From contig QEVS01000009.1 of the NCBI GenBank assembly GCA_003577245.1, positions 1 to 64,000 of the forward strand: a stretch of DNA of 64,000 bases, written 5' to 3'. Each line of letters starts with the position of its first letter. Positions within the stretch are counted from its first letter, which is position 1. The notes under the pieces were generated by a model. It searched no databases. It was not told the origin of the DNA and worked only from the letters and a program-made list of their open reading frames with translations. The position numbers were made by a program, and so were the translations under genes. The DNA comes from a bacterium (GTDB lineage: Bacteria; Chloroflexota; Dehalococcoidia; Tepidiformales; Tepidiformaceae). Shown in pieces: positions 59,547 through 64,000 of the stretch.

Positions 59547-61319
59547 CTAACCTCCATCCCTGCCCGCGACAACCCGCAGCCCGAGCTCCTCGAGCTGTCC
59601 ATCGTCGACAGGCGACGGTGCGCCCATGAGCGGGTCAAGCCCCGACGATGCTTTCGGAAACGCGATGACATCACGGATGTTCTCGGTCCCGGCCAGGGAC
59701 ATCAAGAGCCGGTCGATGCCCATCCCCACGCCTCCCATTGGGGGCGCGCCGAAATCAAGCGAATCGAGCACCACCCCAAACCGGTCCTGCATCTGCTCCG
59801 GTGTGTAGGCCATCAGGCCCAGCACCTTCTCCTGTTCGGCGCGGCTGCTGATGCGGATGGACCCGCCGCCAATCTCCGCTCCGTTCAGCGTCAGGTCGTA
59901 CTGGCGCGCAACCACCCGCCCGGGGTCCGAGTCCAGCAGCTCACGGTCCTCCGGTCGGAAGCCCGAGAACGGGTTGTGAGTCGCATCCCAGCGATTCTCC
60001 TCCGGTCGCCATTCCAGCAAGGGGAAGCCCGTGACCCAGGCGAACGAAAGCACGCCGGGCGTCTTCAGCCCGAGCCCGTCCCCGAGCGTGTCTCGCACCC
60101 GGTGGAGTGAGGCGGCGACAACCGCCGGCTGGTCGGCGACGATCAGCAGCAGGTCGCCTTCGCCCGCGCCGGTGAGGGCGGTAATCCCTCGCAGCTCGTC
60201 TTCCGAGAGAAACTTCGCGATGGGCGAGCGGTATTCGCCCGCGGGCAAGAGGCCGATGGTTGCCAGGCCCTTCGCTCCCCCGCTACGCGCGACCTCGGTC
60301 AGGTTGTCGATCTCGCGCCTCGTCATGCCGGCCTTGCCGGGGACACGCACCGCCTTTACCTCTCCGCCAGCCGCGAGCGCACCGGCGAAAACCGCAAAGC
60401 TCGTCGCCCGCAGTGGTTCCGCGATATCCGCGAACTCGAGGCCGTACCGCAGGTCCGGGCGGTCGATGCCGTAGCGCGCCATGCAGTCCTCATAGTCGAG
60501 CCTGGGGAAAGGGCTCGCCTGCGGGCCGGGGCCGAATTCGCGCGCGATTCCCGTGTAGAGCTCCTCGATCAGCCCCATCACGTCGCTCTCATCGACGAAG
60601 CTCATCTCGAGGTCGAGCTGGGTGTGTTCGGCCACGCGGTTCGCCCGGAAGTCCTCATCGCGGTAGCAACGGGCAATCTGGAAGTACTTCTCGAATCCCG
60701 CCACCATCAGCAGCTGCTTGAGGATCTGCGGCGACTGGGGGAGCGCGAAAAAGTGCCCGGGGCGCATCCGTGAGGGCACCAGGAAGTCCCGCGCGCCTTC
60801 CGGTGTGGACTTGATCAGCGTGGGCGTCTCCACCTCCACAAAGTCCCGCGTCGCAAGAAACTCGCGGATGTAGCGCACCACCTCGTGGCGCAGGCGGATG
60901 ATCCGCGCCACTTCGGGCCGCCTCAGGTCAAGGTAGCGGTACTTCAGCCGCAGGGTCTCATCCACCTCAACAGGCTCATTGATGTAGAACGGTGGCGTCT
61001 CGGACTCGGAGAGCACTTCGCAGCGGGTGGGGATGACCTCGATCTCGCCGGTGGGGAGGTTCGGGTTCACAGTGGCCCCGGAGCGCGGTTGCACCACTCC
61101 CTCGATGGCGACCACCCACTCGTTGCGTGCGCGATGCGCCACCGCGTGCGCCGCGGCATTTCCCGGATCAAACACAACCTGCGCCACGCCGTGTGAGTCT
61201 CGAAGGTCGATGAAGATGAGGCCGCCGTGGTCGCGGCGCCGGTGGACCCAGCCCGCCAGCCGGACCGTGCGCCCGGCGTCGGCGGCGCGCAGGTCACCGC
61301 AGTAGGTGTCTTTCAGCAT
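59547..61319 (-). CDS. aspS: Aspartyl-tRNA synthetase, bacterial type
   Basis: The 590-residue enzyme has the N-terminal OB domain (VRLAGWVHRRRDHGGLIFIDLRDSHG), motif 1 region, LRYRYLDLRRPEVARIIRLRHEVV, motif 2 CYRDEDFRANRVAEHTQLDLE, the bacterial GAD insertion at about 290-410, and motif 3 GGVGMGIDRLLM. Length is normal. Motif 2 reads RVAEHTQLDLE, as in many relaxed or non-discriminating enzymes, but whether it also charges tRNA-Asn cannot be decided here. It begins 12 bases after the ModE-like gene. Confidence 0.96.
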   Translation of the reverse strand: MLKDTYCGDLRAADAGRTVRLAGWVHRRRDHGGLIFIDLRDSHGVAQVVFDPGNAAAHAVAHRARNEWVVAIEGVVQPRSGATVNPNLPTGEIEVIPTRCEVLSESETPPFYINEPVEVDETLRLKYRYLDLRRPEVARIIRLRHEVVRYIREFLATRDFVEVETPTLIKSTPEGARDFLVPSRMRPGHFFALPQSPQILKQLLMVAGFEKYFQIARCYRDEDFRANRVAEHTQLDLEMSFVDESDVMGLIEELYTGIAREFGPGPQASPFPRLDYEDCMARYGIDRPDLRYGLEFADIAEPLRATSFAVFAGALAAGGEVKAVRVPGKAGMTRREIDNLTEVARSGGAKGLATIGLLPAGEYRSPIAKFLSEDELRGITALTGAGEGDLLLIVADQPAVVAASLHRVRDTLGDGLGLKTPGVLSFAWVTGFPLLEWRPEENRWDATHNPFSGFRPEDRELLDSDPGRVVARQYDLTLNGAEIGGGSIRISSRAEQEKVLGLMAYTPEQMQDRFGVVLDSLDFGAPPMGGVGMGIDRLLMSLAGTENIRDVIAFPKASSGLDPLMGAPSPVDDGQLEELGLRVVAGRDGG

Positions 61320-61331
61320 GGAGGAAGCGTA

Positions 61332-61715
61332 TCAGGCGTCCGGCGAAGCCGCCTGCGGCGCCGGCGCCGAGAGCGCCATCTGCAGCTCGGCGCGGAACGC
61401 CGCCTCGAGCTCAACTGCCATGCGTTGCTGAAAGCGGCGGTAGGCCGCCACCAGCGCCTCGCCCTCGGCCGTGAGCGAGGTGTGACCTCCGCCGGCGCCA
61501 CCAACCTCGGAATGAACCAGGGCCATGGCGAGATTCTCTTCCAGCTCTTTCACCTTGCCCCACGCTCGCCGGTACGACAGCTGCATGGCTGCGGCCGCGG
61601 CCGCGAGCGAGCCCGTGTCGGAGACAAGCTCCAACAGGCGGAGGCGATAGTCCGACATAACCAGCTGCCCGTCGGACTCGAGCCATAGCTTCTGGCGGGG
61701 GGCGAATGCAGCCAC
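61332..61715 (-). CDS. ModE N-terminal-like winged-helix regulator
   Basis: The 127-residue protein has a winged helix of the ModE/LysR kind: RLRLLELVSDTGSLAAAAAAMQLSYRRAWGKVKELEENLAMALVHSEVGGAGGGHTSLTAEGEALVAAYRRF. It stops after the dimer helix: there is no molybdate-binding (TOBE) domain. Such short versions occur near molybdenum genes, but none are seen here; the next gene is aspS after 12 bases, and the phosphatase is upstream by 22. An Ala/Pro tail ends the chain. Confidence 0.85.
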   Translation of the reverse strand: MAAFAPRQKLWLESDGQLVMSDYRLRLLELVSDTGSLAAAAAAMQLSYRRAWGKVKELEENLAMALVHSEVGGAGGGHTSLTAEGEALVAAYRRFQQRMAVELEAAFRAELQMALSAPAPQAASPDA

Positions 61716-61737
61716 GGGCTCAGCGTATCACGACGAC

Positions 61738-62448
61738 TCAGGCGTTGATGTCGCCCCGGTGGGACTGGATCGGCATCACGTGGGAGTAGTCGTTGATGGT
61801 GAGCACGGCCCGCCGCGTATCGGCCGCGCGCACCACCGTGATCGAGGTGTGGTGCACGGCCACAAGGTGGTCATAGTAAGAACCGAACATGTGGCTGAGG
61901 TAGGCGTTGATGACGCCACCGTGACAGGCGATAACAACGCGGTGGCCGAGTCCCTCCTCCGCTATCTGGTCGATGGCGGCCACCACGCGCGTTCGGAAGG
62001 AGTCGACGTCCTCCACGTGCGGGTAGGCCGAGTGCTTCCGCGAACGCGAGACATTGCGGTAGATCTCGGCCAGCTCTTCCTTCTCGTACAGTTCGAGCAG
62101 CCCCTTGTCCTGCGGCGCCTTCTGCCAGAGGTCTATCTCCCGCAGATCCTCGCGAACGACGGGCGTCAGGTTGTGGTGCCGGGCGATCTCGTTGCCGGTG
62201 TCGAATGCGCGCCGCATCGGGCTGACGAAGACCATGCCAATACGTGCCGGCGCCAGCCTCTCCCCTACCGCTCGCGCCTGCTTCCATCCCATCTCGGAAA
62301 GCGGTGCGTCAAGGGCGTCGCCCAGCTTGATGTTCTCGTGGAACTTCTGTTCCCCGTGGCGCACGAGCAGGATTTCGCACATCCCATCAAAAGAGGCGGC
62401 AAAGGGGTTTTCCAGGTCGATCGTGCGCACGCGCCGGGGGGTGGTCAT
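61738..62448 (-). CDS. Histidine phosphatase family protein
   Basis: The 236-residue protein has EILLVRHGEQKFHENIKLGDALDAPLSEMGWKQARAVGERL with the catalytic His in RHGE, VFVSPMRRAFDTGNEIA (second Arg) and HRVVIACHGGVINAYLSHMFG with the second His. This is the phosphoglycerate-mutase/phosphatase superfamily, without further clue on the substrate. It overlaps the end of the MarR gene by four bases. An N-terminal addition (TTPRRVRTIDLENPFAAS) precedes the domain. Confidence 0.9.
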   Translation of the reverse strand: MTTPRRVRTIDLENPFAASFDGMCEILLVRHGEQKFHENIKLGDALDAPLSEMGWKQARAVGERLAPARIGMVFVSPMRRAFDTGNEIARHHNLTPVVREDLREIDLWQKAPQDKGLLELYEKEELAEIYRNVSRSRKHSAYPHVEDVDSFRTRVVAAIDQIAEEGLGHRVVIACHGGVINAYLSHMFGSYYDHLVAVHHTSITVVRAADTRRAVLTINDYSHVMPIQSHRGDINA

Positions 62449-62933
62449 TGGCTCTCCTCATATTTGCCCGTGGGTCCCTGCCGGGCCACCCGTTCGCTTG
62501 CCGCAATGAAGGCCCGCAGCCCCGTGGAAAGGGCGCCGATCTCGGCGGCCGACATCTCCGCAAGGATGGTGTGCATGAACTGCTCGGCGCCATGCTCCAG
62601 CCGCTCACAGACGTTCTCACCCTCTGAGGTGAGGAAGTTCCGCACCAGCCGCCGGTCGGCCGGGTCCTCCTCACGCCGCACCAGGGCAAGGCGAACGAGC
62701 CGGTCGATGATGCCGGTGATTGTGGGCGGCGTTACCGTGAGCCTTGCCGCTAGCTCCCCCGAGGTAACCCCCGGGTGCTGACTGAGCAGAAACAGCAGCC
62801 GCAGCTGACCCGTGGTCAGACCGAGCTCGGCCCAGGCACGCAGGCGCAGAGGGTCGAAAATCGCCAGCGCACCTGCCAGGTAGTGCAGCGCGGATTCCGG
62901 CGAGGTCTCGGTATGGGCAGAGGGGACGGTCAA
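62445..62933 (-). CDS. MarR-family transcriptional regulator
   Basis: The 162-residue protein has the MarR core GLTTGQLRLLFLLSQHPGVTSGELAARLTVTPPTITGIIDRLVRLALVRREEDPADRRLVRNFLTSEGENVCERL with the wing motif DRR. It likely represses its own operon with the phosphatase, with which it overlaps by four bases. The ligand is unknown. The upstream gap to the methyltransferase gene is divergent (94 bases) and would hold its promoter and operator. Confidence 0.92.
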   Translation of the reverse strand: MTVPSAHTETSPESALHYLAGALAIFDPLRLRAWAELGLTTGQLRLLFLLSQHPGVTSGELAARLTVTPPTITGIIDRLVRLALVRREEDPADRRLVRNFLTSEGENVCERLEHGAEQFMHTILAEMSAAEIGALSTGLRAFIAASERVARQGPTGKYEESQ

Positions 62934-63027
62934 GCTGTTCGCCTCACGCTAAGGGTCCGCTGGCCCTAGATTACCAGCCCCGCCTGAACGTGAAAGGGGG
63001 ACATTGGGCAATCGCGGGTGCGAAACT

Positions 63028-64000
63028 GTGCCCGTGTCTCTCGATCTCGACCCCGGGAAAGCGGCCCTTGGCAATCCACGCCTGGTCAGGGCAATCGTCG
63101 ATGAGATGGATGGCGGCGCCATTACCTTCGAGCGCTTCATGACCCTCGCCCTCTACCACCCGGAGTTCGGCTACTACCGCAAGCCGGGACGCATCGGCCC
63201 GGGGGGCGACTTCCTCACCAGCCCCTCAATCCACCCGATGTTCGGCTGGGCGGTCGCTGGCTGGTGCCGCCATGTCTGGGAAGAGCTGGGGAGCCCTTCG
63301 CCGTTCACAATCGTCGAGCCCGGCGCCGGCGATGGCAGGCTCGCCACCGCCATCCTCGACTGGGCCGCGGGCCGCGACGATGGCTTTGCAGGCGCGCTCC
63401 GCTACGTCGCCATCGAGCCCAACTCCCCGGGCGCCGACCCGCGCGTCGAATGGTGCGAGCGTCCACCGGGGTGCGTGGGCGATGGGGTGGTCGTCTCGAA
63501 CGAGTTCTTCGATGCCCTGCCCGTCCGTCTCTTCGATGCCACAGAGCGCGGCCCGGTGGAGGTTGCCGTCCGCTGGGACCGGGAGAGGTTCGTGGAGACG
63601 CGCGGCCCCGTAACCACGATCGAAGGCGCTCCCGCCGAGGGGCGCTTCGAGGTCAGCCCCGGAGCTTACGCGACCATGCGCAGCCTCTGCCGCATGGTCG
63701 AACGGGGCGCCGTCCTCACCTTTGACTATGGCTACCCACAGGACGAGCTCTGGGCGCCCTGGCGCACAAAGGGAACGCTGCTCTGCTTCTACCGCCACAC
63801 GGCGCACGAAGACCCCTACGTTCACGTTGGGGAACAGGACATAACCTGCCACGTCAATCTCTCGCACCTGGCTGTTGCCATTGAAGATGAAGGCTTCCTC
63901 GTCCATGGCCCCGTTCCCCAGTCCGAATTCCTGTGGGCACTGGGGTTGCGAGGGCTCGTCGATGCCGCCCGCGCCGACATGGGCGAGTACTTCGCCCGGC
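63028..64000 (+). CDS. MidA-type SAM-dependent methyltransferase, cut by window edge
   Basis: The visible 324 codons show the MidA/DUF185 pattern: an N-terminal lid (ITFERFMTLALYHPEFGYYRKPG, IGPGGDFLTSPSIHPMFGWAVAGWCRHVWEELG), VEPGAGDGRLATAIL (motif I) and VVVSNEFFDALPVRLF. In mitochondria the counterpart NDUFAF7 methylates an Arg of complex I; bacterial members may act similarly but this is not proved. GTG 63028 is the start I favour; TTG at 63004 with AAAGGGGG in front is an alternative. The 3' end is outside the window. Confidence 0.88.
   Translation, partial: MPVSLDLDPGKAALGNPRLVRAIVDEMDGGAITFERFMTLALYHPEFGYYRKPGRIGPGGDFLTSPSIHPMFGWAVAGWCRHVWEELGSPSPFTIVEPGAGDGRLATAILDWAAGRDDGFAGALRYVAIEPNSPGADPRVEWCERPPGCVGDGVVVSNEFFDALPVRLFDATERGPVEVAVRWDRERFVETRGPVTTIEGAPAEGRFEVSPGAYATMRSLCRMVERGAVLTFDYGYPQDELWAPWRTKGTLLCFYRHTAHEDPYVHVGEQDITCHVNLSHLAVAIEDEGFLVHGPVPQSEFLWALGLRGLVDAARADMGEYFAR

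Noticed and set aside
55739..59629. A plus-strand open frame of 1,296 codons
   Set aside because: It runs antisense through DUF167, both permeases and the binding protein, whose motifs are clear. Its translation is Arg/His/Gly-rich with no domain, a GC-rich shadow.
1..64000. CRISPR arrays, insertion sequences and long direct repeats
   Set aside because: No regularly spaced repeats, cas genes, transposase frames or terminal inverted repeats were seen by reading the sequence.

Overview
The window is GC-rich, densely coded bacterial chromosome (almost no gene gaps over 350 bases, many 1-20 base overlaps, frequent GTG and TTG starts). I infer a member of the Chloroflexota, possibly near Dehalococcoidia or Tepidiformia. 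The reasons are the combination of F420 genes (CofE plus an F420-dependent NADP reductase), RNase Y with YmdB, an alpha2-type glycyl-tRNA synthetase, a second EF-G, a PrgI-type conjugation remnant and a bacterial RNase P RNA. No rRNA or taxonomic marker is present, so this is inference. No tRNA gene, CRISPR array, transposase or intact mobile element was seen. LAYOUT. 1-6.1 kb is accessory: a carbohydrate-binding-domain lipoprotein (cut by the window edge), DUF4956 membrane protein and VTC-type polyphosphate polymerase-like protein; a degraded exported ORF; an ECF sigma factor with a membrane LolA-like partner; then a scar where a lipoprotein 5' end meets a truncated PrgI-like gene. 6.1-20.3 kb is core: NYN-domain protein with Mrp ATPase, a small zinc-ribbon gene with its own promoter and terminator, PyrD, an IscU-like protein, a three-gene repair operon with two different Mre11-type phosphoesterases and one Rad50/SbcC, the F420 pair, FtsH, and the L21-L27-L31 ribosomal operon. 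20.3-34.3 kb holds DUF1385, two diverged deacetylase-like lipoproteins (one fused to an esterase), GNAT, exonuclease-DinG helicase, an EF-G paralogue, and an envelope operon of two beta-propeller paralogues plus a lytic transglycosylase. 34.3-45.8 kb holds a short leader-ORF/terminator RNA before birA, M20 peptidase, DAHP synthase, CnoX-like thioredoxin, RNase P RNA, DinB, methyltransferase, and the operon RNase Y-YmdB-PHP phosphatase-FabZ. 45.8-64 kb holds a GNAT with a probable ATT start, M1 aminopeptidase, NAD synthetase, a duplicated-motif small protein, a CRP-family regulator, CoA transferase, GlyRS, an oligopeptide ABC transporter without its ATPases, AspRS, three regulators/enzymes upstream of it, and a MidA-type methyltransferase cut by the right edge. 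HOW THEY FIT. The core blocks are housekeeping (translation, RNA decay, repair, cofactor supply). The parts most likely to hold something undescribed are the VTC/DUF4956/lipoprotein cluster, the double-Mre11 operon, the leader RNA at 34.6 kb, the propeller-transglycosylase operon, the duplicated HFGPLDL protein, and an RNase P RNA whose L15 loop lacks the usual GGU.
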